A DNA stretch of 42,500 nucleotides from contig JACVTC010000110.1 of assembly GCA_016946835.1 (NCBI GenBank), positions 535,001 through 577,500 of the forward strand, in the 5' to 3' direction. This DNA is from Neocallimastix lanati (nom. inval.) (Eukaryota; Neocallimastigomycota; Neocallimastigomycetes; Neocallimastigales; Neocallimastigaceae). The notes beneath the pieces were generated by a model that saw only the letters and a list, made by a program, of their open reading frames with translations, was not told the DNA's origin and did not search any database. The position numbers were made by a program, and so were the translations under genes. Shown piece by piece: positions 22,560 to 33,500 of this stretch (positions are counted from its first letter, which is position 1; every line of letters starts with the position of its first letter).

Positions 22560-23425
22560 ACTTAGTTCTGTTTTATATACCATGGATTAATCAACTAGCT
22601 ATATCTAATACCCATAATATATGATAACTATATCCGTATGTAAATTCGCAATAGTCCTCATATTTAGTTGGAATAATTATAGGCATTTTTAATAGCAAAG
22701 GCACATTTAACTGTAAGCTCATCTTTATTTGCAAATTCTGGATGTTGGAAATTAAATCTTGTTCCAAGACAAAAATATCAATATCTTTTCCTGCCAAGCT
22801 TGGGTAGTAGTTTTTATTATATAAAGTAGTGGAATTACCAACATATTTTCCTTGAAAAAATTATGAAAGTTGAATATCCGAATTTTTTCTGACAGTAACG
22901 CCACTTCATTGAGTTTCATTCAATATTTCATTCAATTTATTCATTTCACAATTTGCGATCTTCAGTACATGCCATAACATTTGGAAGTTTTTCTACCATA
23001 TCCGCAACATATTTAGAAAGATAGGAATAAATAATAGTTCTATCATTTAAAGAAGAAATGATGTATGCAAGAGCTGGTTCATTATTTTGGTTTTCTCTTT
23101 TTCTTAAGGAGCTTCTTTTCTCAAATTCTTTTAATTTAGAAGGATTTTCATAAGTATTTCTATTATCCTTGATTAGGGTAGTAATTTCATTAATTAAAGA
23201 ATTAATTTGTTGTTCTACTTCTTCACGTTTGTTATTAGTTCCACTTTTACATGAACCATTATTTACAAAAATCATGAAATAATTTTCATTTCTAGTTTTA
23301 GAGGAATTTTCTTTATTTTTTTTAAGTATTTTATTCTTCAATGATGATTTAATTTCGAAAGCCTGAACTTTATTCATTACAAAAATAGAAGCAATACTTA
23401 GAAATGATAATAAACTATAAATTTC
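22560..23425 (-). pseudogene. Decayed gene of unknown, probably secreted family (copy 1)
   Basis: The best frame, 23377-22946, gives 143 codons: MNKVQAFEIKSS, a Lys/Asn-rich helix, then NEPALAYIISSLNDRTIIYS and VMACTEDRKL. The same frame runs on upstream of that ATG as SLLSFLSIASIFVMNKVQAF, which looks exactly like a signal peptide, but no in-frame ATG precedes it after a stop at about 23420. The true start seems lost. After 22946 the frame is broken but continues with ILNETQ-type sequence and, at 22797-22591, an open piece containing AGKDIDIFVLEQDLISNIQ and a shifted FANKDELTVKC. A second decayed copy lies at 29890-30385. I do not recognise the family. Confidence 0.5.
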
Positions 23426-23550
23426 AATTCAAGTTTTTTATTAGTAAATTTAATTCTATTTTGTATATTTATTTATATCTATATTTTAATTTTTTTTTTT
23501 TTTTTTATTTTTTTATTTTTTTTTTTTTTTTTTAATTTTATAATCTTTTT

Positions 23551-23800
23551 ATTTTATATATATATTTATATATATATCTTTATTCAAATATTTTATATAT
23601 ATATTTATATATATATCTTTATTCAAATATTTTATATATATATTTATATATATATCTTTATTCAAATATTTTATATATATATTTATATATATATCTTTAT
23701 TCAAATATTTTATATATATATTTATATATATATCTTTATTCAAATATTTTATATATATATTTATATATATATCTTTATTCAAATATTTTATATATATATT
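23551..23800. repeat. 39-bp minisatellite, six copies
   Basis: The unit contains CTTTATTCAAATATTTTATA followed by TA-rich sequence; copies are anchored at 23578, 23617, 23656, 23695, 23734 and 23773 and are nearly identical. As 39 is divisible by 3, the minus strand gives an artefactual 13-residue protein repeat. Confidence 0.95.
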
Positions 23801-24037
23801 ATTTTTATATTTATTTTTATAATAATAAATATAAATATATATTTCTCTCTTTTTTTTTTTTTTTTTTTATTTGATTTAAATTTTAAATGAAAATATGTAA
23901 TATTTAAACTTTTTTTTTCATTTAATTCTTTTAGTGATTGCTTCTTTGTTATACCAAAACATATAAAAACATTTACAATATAATTTTTTTTGTTTAATTA
24001 TATGAATAACTGATAAATAAAATTTTATAGTTCTTTT

Positions 24038-24220
24038 GTTAAGAGTTATGAATTTATGGTTTGTAATTATGTCAATTTTATTAATATATTTTATGACAAA
24101 GAGTTACAAGCACTTAATTATTCTAAATTAAATGCTTTTATATTAATACATTGTAGCTTATACATTAAATATATTACAATATGTTTCAATACATTTGAAG
24201 CTTATTTTTCATATTCTAAC
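24038..24220 (+). repeat. Dispersed coding-like repeat, copy 2
   Basis: Direct copy of 17061-17244. A 65-codon frame (24056-24253) covers it, reading NYVNFINIFYDKEL and LNYSKLNAFILIHC. The flanks are unrelated to those of copy 1. Confidence 0.7.
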
Positions 24221-24253
24221 ATCTTTCTTCGAACTTTCAGAAATAATATTTAA

Positions 24254-24744
24254 TATATGAACTTAATAATTTTTGTTTCCTGCCGTATTACTATCTATAT
24301 ATATATATAATATAAAAAAAAAAATGTTGGTGTAACATAAGATTCGCACTTCTCCAATGGCGCATTAGTATTTGTACAAAAATTTTTATAGTGGTACACT
24401 ATCTAAAAGTGGCGCTTTATAAAAATTTTTATAAATGTTATTTCACTTATATTTTTTATTTATTTATTATTATTTATTTTTTTTTTTAGCTTTTATTTTT
24501 TATTTTTTTATTAAAATGTATTTTTTATTATTTCATATCATTTATTTTTTATTTATTTATTAAAAATAAATATTTTTAGGATGACTTTTTGTCTTTTATT
24601 CTTATTTAATAAATAAAATAAAATTATAATTAATTATTTATCTATTTATTATTTCTTTATTTATATATCTATCTATTAATTTTTTATTTATTTAGGATAT
24701 GGCGTTCATATTGTAATTTTACGCTATAAATTTTTTAATATTAT
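24254..24744. other. AT-rich stretch with isolated TGGCG motifs
   Basis: It holds AATGGCGCATTAG near 24357, AAGTGGCGC near 24411 and ATGGCGTTC near 24700, with paired AAAAATTTTTATA blocks at about 24379 and 24424. These recall the subterminal motifs of the MULE at 17405-20665, but I could not define element ends. No gene seen. Confidence 0.35.
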
Positions 24745-26358
24745 TTAATACAATATTGGTTCACATTTTGAAATTTTAAATTTTCTTTTAATTTTATTTA
24801 TAATAGAAAAAATTTCATTATCATAATCCGTAATAATCATATCGTCCACATATATGCCTATAATAGCTATTAATACTCCATTTGCTACCTTTTTAAAAAT
24901 ACATTTTTCAGAAATAAGTTGAACAAATCCATTATCAATGAGAAATTTTGTAATTTTAATATTCCATTGTCGGCCAGATTGTTTTAGGCCGTATAGTGCT
25001 TTATTTAATAACCAAAATACTTTTTTGTAATTTACATCCCCTGGAGGAATGGAAACATAAATATTTTTGTCCAAATCTGCGTTAAGGTAGGCGGCTTTAA
25101 TATCTAATTGTTGGACATTCCATTTAAACTTTGCGGCAATAAATAGAATTAGTTTAATACAATCAATATTTAATGTAGGGGAATATGTAAGATTAAAATC
25201 TATTCCCTCTTTTTGACTAAATCCCCTCGCGACCAGTCGTGCCTTAAATTTAATTATATTATTATCTTCATCAGTTTTGGTTGTGAATACCCATCTGGTA
25301 GAAATAACATTTTTCCCTTTTGGAACGTTTTCAACATAAGTCATTATTTTATTGCCATATAGGTTGTTAAGTTCATTAACAATGGCTTTCTTCCAATATT
25401 CCTTATTTTTACAGGTAATAGCGTCATTATATGTCATAGGAATATTGGTTGATATTGATACTGGGTTCTTAATATATTTATAGTTTTTACTTTTTGTAAC
25501 ATGTTTATTATTATCATGATGATTTTTCTTTATATGAAATTTATTGTAAATTAAACTTTTATTATGTTTTGTTTGAGGGCTATCAGAATTAATTGCATTA
25601 AAATTATTATTAAATAAGGTTTGATTTTGTTCAGAATAATTTTTATTCAACTTATTATTATTTAGGGTTAGATTTTGTTCAAAGTTATTTTTATTCAACT
25701 TATTATTAAATAAGGTTTGATTTTGTTCAAAATTATTTTTGTTTAAATTATTATTGTTAATCAAGATTTGATTTTGTTCTGGATTGTTTTTATTTAGATT
25801 ATTATTAAATAAGGTTTGATTTATATTATTATAATTTTTTATTTTTTGCTCATTTTTTGAAAAATTTTTATTAATAAAAAAATTTTTACTTTGATCAAAC
25901 TTGAAATTATTATTTTTTGCATAATAATGATCGGTTTTATCGTAGTAATTATTATAAAAATTGTTATCTAAATTACCATGTAAATTATGGTTATTAAAAG
26001 TTTTTTGGTAGCGCTTTATGGAATTAGGACTGTAATAGTCTGTCTTATATTTATTTTTATTAGAAAATTCAGGATCAATTTCCATCTTATTTTCATCGGA
26101 ATTTCCGTTTAAATTTAATTTTTGAAATAAATTATTAACATCATTTAATTGATAATTAAAATTTTCGTCATTATTATATACTGTACTAATTAAATTACTA
26201 CTGTTTGCTAATTGAGTATTGTTGATGAAATTAAAATTAAGGAAATTGCTGTTGGATAAATCATTTGTTATATTTTCAGAAAGAGAAATATTAGCTGGTT
26301 CGTCTTCTATGCATTGAATTTCTCTAACACGGTGCATTTTGAAATTTTCATAATCCAT
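24745..26358 (-). pseudogene. copia-D linker and reverse transcriptase, 537 codons
   Basis: N-terminal 300 residues are the integrase-RT linker, very Asn/Lys-rich, with a four-fold repeat of about 16 residues (core EQNQTLFNNKLNKNN) at roughly 25790-25590. The RT domain begins near residue 310: MTYNDAITCKNKEYWKKAI, STRWVFTTKTDEDN, FKARLVARGFSQKEGIDF, YSPTL, then QLDIKAAYLNADLD (first catalytic Asp), ALYGLKQSGRQWN, and IGIYVDDMII (YVDD active site). The frame stops soon after, at KISKCEPILY, where an intact element would continue into the RT thumb and RNase H. The ATG at 26358 is merely the first Met after a stop; upstream sequence continues the integrase C-terminus. Confidence 0.85.
25590..25812 (-). 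repeat. Tandem repeat of about 16 codons in copia-D linker
   Basis: Four imperfect copies of a unit of about 48-51 bp encode NNNLNKNNPEQNQIL, NLNKNNFEQNQTLFNN, KLNKNNFEQNLTLNNN and KLNKNYSEQNQTLFNN. It is an in-frame expansion in a low-complexity linker. Confidence 0.8.
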
Positions 26359-26907
26359 GATAAGATAACTATAAGACTATTCATCAAATCCCAGAAATAT
26401 TCCTTTATTTGCATTGGAGTCAAATTTCCCTTTATCTTGAGAGTAATCCTTATAATAAGCAATACAACCAAATACTTTTATGTATTTTAAATTGACCTTT
26501 TTATTGTAAAATATTTATTCTGGAATTTTATTATCAATACTACTATGTGGTACTTTGTTATATATATAATTAGCGTAGGTAATGGCAAAATCCCAGAAAT
26601 TTTCAGATAATTTGCTCCAAAATAATAATGTTTTTGCGCATGAAATAATGGTTTGATTAAACCTTTCAGCCAGTCCATTATTTTCAGGATTATAAGGTGG
26701 AGAGTAGATTTTTCTTATTCCATTGTTTTTACAAAATTCTAAAATTTTTCTGTTATTGTATTCTCTACCATTATCTGATTTGAAATATTTAATTTTATTT
26801 TCCTTAAAAATGTTATTTAAGAATTTGAACATATTGATGATAATATCAATAGTTTCACTTTTACTTTTTAACAAAAAATATCCAGCTCTTTCTGGAGAAT
26901 TCATCAA
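26358..26907 (-). pseudogene. copia-D integrase core and C-terminus
   Basis: The frame 26907-26515 gives the second and third catalytic residues of the DDE triad: IKYFKSDNGREYNN (Asp) and PPYNPENNGLAERFNQTI (Glu), followed by FWSKLSENFWDFAITYANY. Across the stop at 26515 the strand continues with the C-terminal domain KVFGCIAYYKDYSQDKGKF and GIFLGFDE, then a stop just before the ATG at 26358. The bases just above 26907 need two small frameshifts to link FILTIIDEFSRKSWIFFV to KSKSETIDIIINMF. Confidence 0.85.
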
Positions 26908-28337
26908 TAATAGTTAAAATGAATCTTTTTCCTGTAATCGGATTTATTTATAGGGCCAATAATATCCGAGTGTATAACTTCCAATAATTCGGAGGCCTTA
27001 GGAGTTTCACGATTATGAGGACTCCTCTTCATTTTGGCTATCTTGCAGTCCAAACAGTCGGGTTCACTGACGTCATGATCTTTTAAATATTTTTCCATTT
27101 CTTTATTATAAAAATGGCCGAGACGTCTATGCCAAGTCATTTTGCTATCATTTATGAACATTATTTCATTTTTATCTACCATTTTTACATTGTTTACATG
27201 AAGTAAGAATTGATTTGATTTAGTAGAAAAAATATTATGAATTATTTTGTTATTTGAGTCCATTAATGTTAACTTTACAATATTTGAATTCTTATTGAGA
27301 GGTTCTGTAATAGTTTTTATACCTATTTTGGCTAATTCTATTGCACTGATGATATTTCTTGTTACATCTGGAGAATATAACACACGTTTTAATTTAATTT
27401 TCGTATCATTTACTTGAAATTCATATTCTCCAAAACCATCGTAGCTAAACTTCGAACCATTTGCGCATAAAAGTTCGCTGGGACTTTTTGTATAATTAAT
27501 CAATAAGTTTTTATTATTAGTGATATGTTCACACGCTCCACAATCATATAACCACTCTGTTGTTTCTTCTTTATTATAAATATTAAATAAACCTTTTTCT
27601 GTATTGTCGTGTTCTTCAGAATGTTTCATTTCTTCTACTAAGTTAATATTTCCTTTAGCAAGTTGACATATTTCTTCATAATCAAGAGTGTCAACATAGT
27701 TTTCTTCTTCATCCGATTTTTCAATTTGTGCGACCAACCTATTTTTATTGAAATTATTATTTCTTTGATAATGATTTTTATTATGATAGTTCTTTTTATG
27801 TTCTCTATTTTTTGAATTTTGTTTTGTGTATTTTAAATTATATCTACATTCTCTGGTAGTATGACCAAAAATTTCGCAAATATGGCAATATCTTTTTTCT
27901 TCACAGTTTTTAATATAATTTTTATGTAATCTTTCTTTTAATTCATTGTTATATTTGCTATTTTTCCTTGACTTTTCAACTATATCTATTTCCATTGGAT
28001 CGTCTTGATAGTAATAATTGTAATCTTCTCCTCCCTCAAGATAAGCTATCATATTTAATTTTTTGTTTATCTTATTGTACAGTTCCTGTGGTTTCGTATC
28101 TTCATCAATGTCCAAATAATTTCTAAAGTTTTTGGGCATTGAATCATACATAAATTTTAATTTTTCTCTATCAGATATAACTTGTTTCTTTCCTTCTAAA
28201 GTTTCAAATATACTAAACATTTCATCAAGTACATAAGTAATTTCTTCAGTATTTTTGGCTTTCTGATTATTGAGCTTTCTGATCCAATATCTGATGTCTG
28301 TTTCGCCTCCTCCATATTTCTTTCTTAACTTTTGCAT
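26904..28337 (-). pseudogene. copia-D Gag C-terminus, protease, pre-integrase, 477 codons
   Basis: In order: Gag core (NYLDIDEDTKPQELYNKIN), a CCHC zinc knuckle CHICEIFGHTTREC near residue 150 that binds the RNA, the aspartic protease site EWLYDCGACEHIT near residue 263 (here DCG replaces the usual DSG), the GAG-pre-integrase zinc-binding module WHRRLGHFYNKEME with CLDCKIAKMKRSPH, and the integrase start LEVIHSDIIGPIN (first catalytic Asp). It ends by frameshift at 26904. Its start is not a real initiation site: it continues the 28602 frame after a shift in the overlap 28337-28267. Confidence 0.88.
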
Positions 28338-28602
28338 GATTTTGGAAAGGAGATTTAATGTTTATGAAATCATACAGGATTTCATCATCAATAGCATTGA
28401 TTAAAATTTCCCTAACGGTAGCATTGTTCTTCTTTACCACGTTTAATTTTTCTTTATCGCCTTTGGCTTTATCCTTGGTGTCTTTGTACACGTCGCTTTC
28501 TAAATATTTTTCAAGAGCCAATTTTTCTACAGCTGTAGTTACTCTGAATTCCCAAACTTGGAAGTTTTTTCCATTGAAAGGTTTGGTGTTTTCTTGAGAC
28601 AT
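28267..28602 (-). pseudogene. copia-D Gag N-terminus, 111 codons
   Basis: MSQENTKPFNGKNFQVWEF is the classic copia Gag start (F.G.N...W), followed by LESDVYKDTKDKAKGDKEK and INAIDDEILYDFINI. This ATG at 28602 is the likely true start of the polyprotein, 27 bases downstream of the primer-binding site. A frameshift near 28300 separates it from the rest of Gag. Confidence 0.85.
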
Positions 28603-28629
28603 GTCGATAGTTAGTTTAAAAGCTTTAAA

Positions 28630-28644
28630 ATGAGACTCTTAATC
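28630..28644 (-). other. copia-D primer-binding site matching tRNA-Lys(CUU) anticodon arm
   Basis: The plus strand reads ATGAGACTCTTAATC, which matches the anticodon arm (CUCUUAA loop) of eukaryotic tRNA-Lys(CUU) as I know it. The element strand is therefore complementary to an internal tRNA segment ending in the anticodon loop. Drosophila copia is known to prime with a 5' half of tRNA-iMet cut in the anticodon loop; a half-tRNA-Lys primer is inferred here. Position just upstream of gag supports it. Confidence 0.65.
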
Positions 28645-28660
28645 TAATAAAAGTTTGTTT

Positions 28661-29571
28661 TTATTATTTAATTATTTATTTATTTTATTTATTTATTTAT
28701 AAGATTTTATAAATAGGTAATTACAAATGTTTAACTTAATTATTTTACATGTATTTATATTTTTTGTGGCTTGGTTCTAGACTTAATACTTAATTTAATG
28801 TTATATTAAATTTAACTATTTTATATTATATTTATATCTATTAGTTTATATTTAATTTATTATTATTAAAGTAAACTTAAATCTTAATAAGGTCCATTAT
28901 ACGTTTGAAGTAATAATAATTCTCCAAATATATAATATAAAATTATTAATTTATTTAAAAAAAAAATATGAACTAATTCATCCATACCACCAAATAAATT
29001 GTGAATCCATAATCGTTATTAATGAAAATTACTTAAATATCCTTCTAAAGTTCCTTCAGTAATATTCTTTTTTCACTTTTTTTCATTTAATAAAATATTC
29101 TTTTTATGGGAATAAAATTTAATATATGAATTTTCACTCTTAATATAAATTAATAATAATATATATATTATCCATTTCTTCTTTTGCATTATATATATAA
29201 AATACAAAAGAATGAATGAATAAAATTAACAAAAAAAAAAAAAAATAAAATAAAATAAAATAAAATGGCAATTAATGTTGACTTGTTTTTTATTAAGAAT
29301 TAATACAATTTATGAATAGAAAAAAAAAAAAAAAAAAAATCAATAATTTAAAGAATAAACAATTTAATGAAAGATGAGTTAACAGAAAAAAAAAAAAGAT
29401 AATGAAAGTAGTAAATAAATAATAAATGAATAAATAGAATTTTTATATACTTTGTATATAAAATTCATATCTTATCTTTAATATGTACTTATTATTTATA
29501 ATTGAAAATTTAAATAAATGAACATAAAATTTCAATTAATTTTTTATATTTATTAATAATTTTTAATTAAA
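28661..29571. other. AT-rich stretch, possible 5' LTR of copia-D and a gene fragment
   Basis: The first few hundred bases should include the copia-D 5' LTR, but its outer end is not recognisable. Near 29080-28960 (minus strand) a scrap reads KNITEGTLEGYLSNF, resembling KNIIEGMCDGDPNVF at 29985-29930, so it is probably a third fragment of the unknown secreted family. The rest is homopolymers. Confidence 0.4.
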
Positions 29572-29848
<277 letters not shown>

Positions 29849-29889
29849 ATTATTTATAGCAATAGTACTTTCTTTATCAGAAAGAATAT

Positions 29890-30385
29890 TCTCTTCTTCT
29901 TTACCATTGCAGAATAAATATGATGTTTTTTCCATTATTAATGAAAACATTTGGATCTCCATCGCACATACCTTCAATAATATTCTTTTGGCCAATTTCA
30001 ATTAAATATTAAATATTAAAGCATTCTTTTTGAATCTAATTTAATATCTGGATTTTCACTCATACTGATGGCTGCAATATCAGCAAATAAGTTAGAATGT
30101 CTGAATTAAATCCTGAATTGATGATAATAACTACTACTACTATCCAGCTGAACCTGGATAGTTGTAGCTATTATCATATGGAGTAGTGGAATTCCTATAT
30201 CATTTTTTCCTTAAGAAAGTAATGAAAGATGAATATCCGCATTTTCTCTGACACTGACATCACTCCATTGAGTTTCATTCAATATTTATTTATTTATCAA
30301 GTGAATGATCTTCGACACATGCCAAAACATTTTGTATTTCTTCAACCTTTTTGGGTAACTGAATTAGAAAGATAGAAATAATATA
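29890..30385 (-). pseudogene. Decayed gene of unknown secreted family (copy 2)
   Basis: Parallel to 22560-23060. Reading the minus strand: LPKKVEEIQNVLACVEDHS matches the MVEKLPNVMACTEDRKL region of copy 1; ILNETQWSDVSVRENADIH matches the region after 22946; then a stretch with the same GNSTT/IPLL block. A last piece, GQKNIIEGMCDGDPNVFINN near 29995-29935, has no visible counterpart in copy 1. Frame changes and stops throughout. Confidence 0.5.
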
Positions 30386-30443
30386 AATATAAATATCATG
30401 TAACTGAATTAGAAAGATAGGAATAATATAAATATAAATATCA
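30355..30443. repeat. 45-bp tandem duplication
   Basis: GTAACTGAATTAGAAAGATA occurs at 30355 and 30400 with matching downstream sequence. Confidence 0.85.
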
Positions 30444-30588
30444 TGTTTAATATATATCTTGACCATAGAATTAAGATTTTGATTACATATAAATACTTAT
30501 TTAAAATAACGAAGTATAAAAAATAATTCTTTAACTTGTAATTATCATAAAATACCAATATTTATAAATAATGTTTCTTTTATATTTT

Positions 30589-30627
30589 TAACAGATTAAG
30601 AGTCTCAGTCTCACCAAACTGAGCGCA
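30589..30627 (+). other. LTR end plus tRNA-Lys complement (second copia primer site)
   Basis: TAACA (the LTR end seen in copia-C) is followed immediately by GATTAAGAGTCTCAG and then TCTCACCAAACTGAGCGC. The reverse complement of 30594-30627 resembles tRNA-Lys(CUU) from the D-arm (GCTCAGTTTGGTGAG) to the anticodon loop (GACTCTTAATC). No T-arm follows, so it is not a tRNA gene. Probably the 5' remnant of a plus-strand copia; its gag is not visible downstream. Confidence 0.55.
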
Positions 30628-30966
30628 AAAATAGAAAGCTAAGTATTTTTAATGATATATATAAATAATTTCTATTAAATAATAAGTATAAAATTATTAA
30701 TTTGTTTACTCTTTATTATATAATATTATATTCCTAAAATACAATCCAAAATGAAATTAATATGATAAAATATCTTAAATAAAATAACAATAATTAGTCT
30801 ACATTAACAAAACTTAAATAGCAAAATAAAGTTTAACATAATATAAATTATATAATAATGATAAATAAAATAAATAAACTGAGTATTATAAGTTGAGTAT
30901 TTATTAATACTAGAATAACATATATATATGTATATATAAATGATATAAAAATAAAATAAAAGCGCG

Positions 30967-31001
<35 letters not shown>

Positions 31002-31400
31002 TCATTTAAAGAAATTATAAAAAATATAAATTTTTTTCAAGTTGTAATAATTTATTTATTTTAAACTATATTTATTAATTACTAATTTTAAACTTAAATA
31101 AGATTATGCAATGAAAACAATTTATACTAATTGACTAATTAAAAAATAGGTATTTATATTTAAAAAAACAACAATAACAATAATAAGAATAATGTTAACA
31201 ATATAATGAAAATAAAAGAAATTAGCATTTATTTAAATTATTCGATTATAATGAATTGAAATTCAACTTTTTATTTAATATTATTTAAAAATAATAGTTA
31301 TAACATTCCAATTAAATGTAATATAAACAAATACTAAACAAGAGTCACTAAAAATATTGGTAATAGTTTTATTAAAATTAATAATCCAGTTGACTAGTAC
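30628..31400. other. AT-rich stretch, no gene
   Basis: Contains an A run at 30967-30996 and short TA repeats. Nothing coding recognised. Confidence 0.45.
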
Positions 31401-31404
31401 AGAG

Positions 31405-33130
31405 AAAACATAAGTAAAATTCCTTATATTGAACTATAGTTATATAAAGAGATTTTATATGGATTTAATTCTAATCAATGTGAACTTATGAATACAAAAC
31501 TATAGCATGAACAAGTTCGTGAAAATGCCATTATTAACCCAGATAAATGTGTGATTTTAATTAACGATGAAAGATCACTTATAAATAAGCTAGATGAAAT
31601 AAGTAACATATTAGAATGGCATTTAAGGAAACAGGGTGTGTTTCTAAAGCAGGAGGTGCTTCCTTCCTGTCAGTTATGACACTTCTATCATAACTGATAG
31701 AATTTCTTATATTGCAGAAAAAGTTCTAATAAAATATAAAATATATCTGAATTACTTTAGAATTTTCATAATAAAAATATAGTTAATTATTGTTTATATT
31801 CATTTTCTGACTAAAGAAAAAAGATTAATTAAAAGATTCATTTAATGTTTTCATTAGGAATATCTGGATTTACTTTTGATATGGTCATGGGTGAATTTTT
31901 CTGTCAAATATATCATTCTAAATTGGTTGTTATCAGTAATATTTAAGAATTCAATAGTCCAGCGCTGACTTCAATTAACTATTAAAATATCTTTCAAGTT
32001 TAAATTATTATCTATTCAGTATTTATTTTAAAATTTCTTATAAAATTACAAAAATATTATATTTATTAGATTAAAGATTAAAGAAAATTGTCATTAAGAG
32101 TTTTATTAAATGCTATGAGATTTGTGAAATATATAATTCTTATAGTACTACAGAAACTACTGTAATTATTACCATAAAAATCAATGATGATAATCATATC
32201 AATATAGGAAATCCATTATGTAATTACGATATATATGTGAAATATATTGTTGTGAATAAATACTTGAAGCCTGTTTTCCATTAGAATGGTAGGTGAAATA
32301 TGGGTAGGAAAATAAAGGAATAGGAATGACTAGCTAAACAGAAAAAAATTAACCAATAAAAATTTATACCAAATTCATTTAAAGGAAATTCACAAATTAA
32401 ACATAATAAAATTTTATAGAACAGGAAATCTTGAAAACAGACATATGATGGAGAAGTTATACTTTAGGAAAAAATTAATTTCTAAGTAAAGATTAATGGC
32501 CAAAGTGTAGAATTAAGAGAAATTGAAGAATTATTAAAACAAATTAATAAAATTGATTTCTGTATCGTTATCGATAAATTAAATTCAAAGGATGTAAAAT
32601 TCCTAGTTGGATATTACACAATTAAATCAGAAATGAATGTAGAATATATAATAACAAATTATTTAAAAATTTAAATTATCGCTTTATACGATTCCTAATT
32701 ACTTTATATTGAAATCTATGACATCCCTATTACATTTGATAATATATTAGATAAAAAAAAATATTATCTTAACCATGTGAAGATTATTTAATAAATTTGT
32801 TAAAGCAGATAGTTATATAATAAAGATATCAGTATATTATTCCCAAAGGTATCAAATATTAATGAATAATAAAATAGGTAAACATCAGATTTTTATGAAT
32901 TAAGGGGTGATAGTTTAATTTTTATCAGAATTATATTAATTAAAATTAATTTCAAAAGCATAACATTTTAAAAATATATATTCAAGATAAAAGTAATAAG
33001 TAAATTAAAAAGTAAAATAGTTGGAATAATCGATGAATAATTAGAATATAAATTTAAATTTGAAGAATACTTTTTCGAAAGGTCAATGAATTTGTTAAGA
33101 CCGTTTAATCTCGAAAATATAGTTTCATAA
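31405..33130 (+). pseudogene. NRPS adenylation + carrier domain remnant
   Basis: A dead module of a non-ribosomal peptide synthetase, the enzyme class that activates amino acids as adenylates and carries them on a phosphopantetheine arm. Frame-hopping on the plus strand shows the ordered A-domain cores: linker/A1 region HEQVRENAIINPDKCVIL and ISNILEWHLRKQGV (31510-31640), A2-like KAGGASFLSV (near 31655), SGFTFDMVMGEFF (31865-31900), A5 YNSYSTTETTV with INIGNPLCNYDIYV (32130-32235), A6 GEIWVG (near 32295), A7 YRTGN (near 32417), A8 VKINGQSVELREIEELL (near 32487-32537), and A10-like YTIPNYF with FDNILDKKK (32685-32760). A carrier-domain site follows: SDFYELRGDSL (near 32890). After it, LLRPFNLENIVS (33095-33130) hints at a following condensation domain. 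Stops are frequent. The substrate cannot be judged. Confidence 0.72.
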
Positions 33131-33184
33131 ATGAGTAATATGTAGAAAATCTGTCATACTTAATAATCCTTTTATTCCATTAAA

Positions 33185-33189
<5 letters not shown>

Positions 33190-33247
<58 letters not shown>
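33190..33247. repeat. Long poly-T tract
   Basis: About 58 consecutive T. Confidence 0.95.
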
Positions 33248-33250
<3 letters not shown>

Positions 33251-33404
33251 CTAGAAGAGAATCCACATCTTTTTTTTTATTGATAAAGCTTATAATTAAA
33301 TTACATGATAATTATATATATAGGTATACAAGTACTATAATAATAATGATAAATTTAATAAAAAAAAAAAAATAAAAATAAAAAATTGATAAAAATAAAG
33401 TTTG

Positions 33405-33500
33405 ATAGTAATAAAATAAAAATAAAAATATAATTAACGTAGCTAGATAAATAAAAATAAAAATATAATTAACGTAGCTAGATAAATAAAAATAAAAAAA
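33405..33500. repeat. 35-bp tandem repeat near LINE 3' end
   Basis: TTAACGTAGCTAGATAAATA recurs with a 35-bp period (anchors at 33436 and 33471) among AAATA-rich sequence. As it lies at the 3' side of the minus-strand LINE, it could be part of its tail. Confidence 0.7.

Larger units (their letters stand above)
24745..28660 (-). mobile_element. copia-D, Ty1/copia retrotransposon, 3'-truncated
   Basis: The best preserved retroelement in the window. Order on the minus strand: primer-binding site (28644-28630), Gag, zinc knuckle, protease, GAG-pre-integrase, integrase, Asn-rich linker, RT. This Gag-PR-IN-RT order defines Ty1/copia (Pseudoviridae). It ends inside RT just after the YVDD region (KFKISKCEP, stop at 24745); RNase H and the 3' LTR are missing. 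At least three frameshifts and two in-frame stops break the polyprotein, so it is dead. The 5' LTR end should lie directly right of 28644, but I could not define its other end. Confidence 0.9.

Noticed and set aside
23549-23782. 77-codon frame with a 13-residue repeat
   Set aside because: The 39-bp minisatellite explains it; composition is only TA-rich filler.
30594-30627. tRNA-Lys gene on the minus strand
   Set aside because: Only D-arm and anticodon-arm-like sequence is present; no T-arm or closing acceptor stem. A retroelement primer site fits better. No complete tRNA or rRNA gene was seen in the window.
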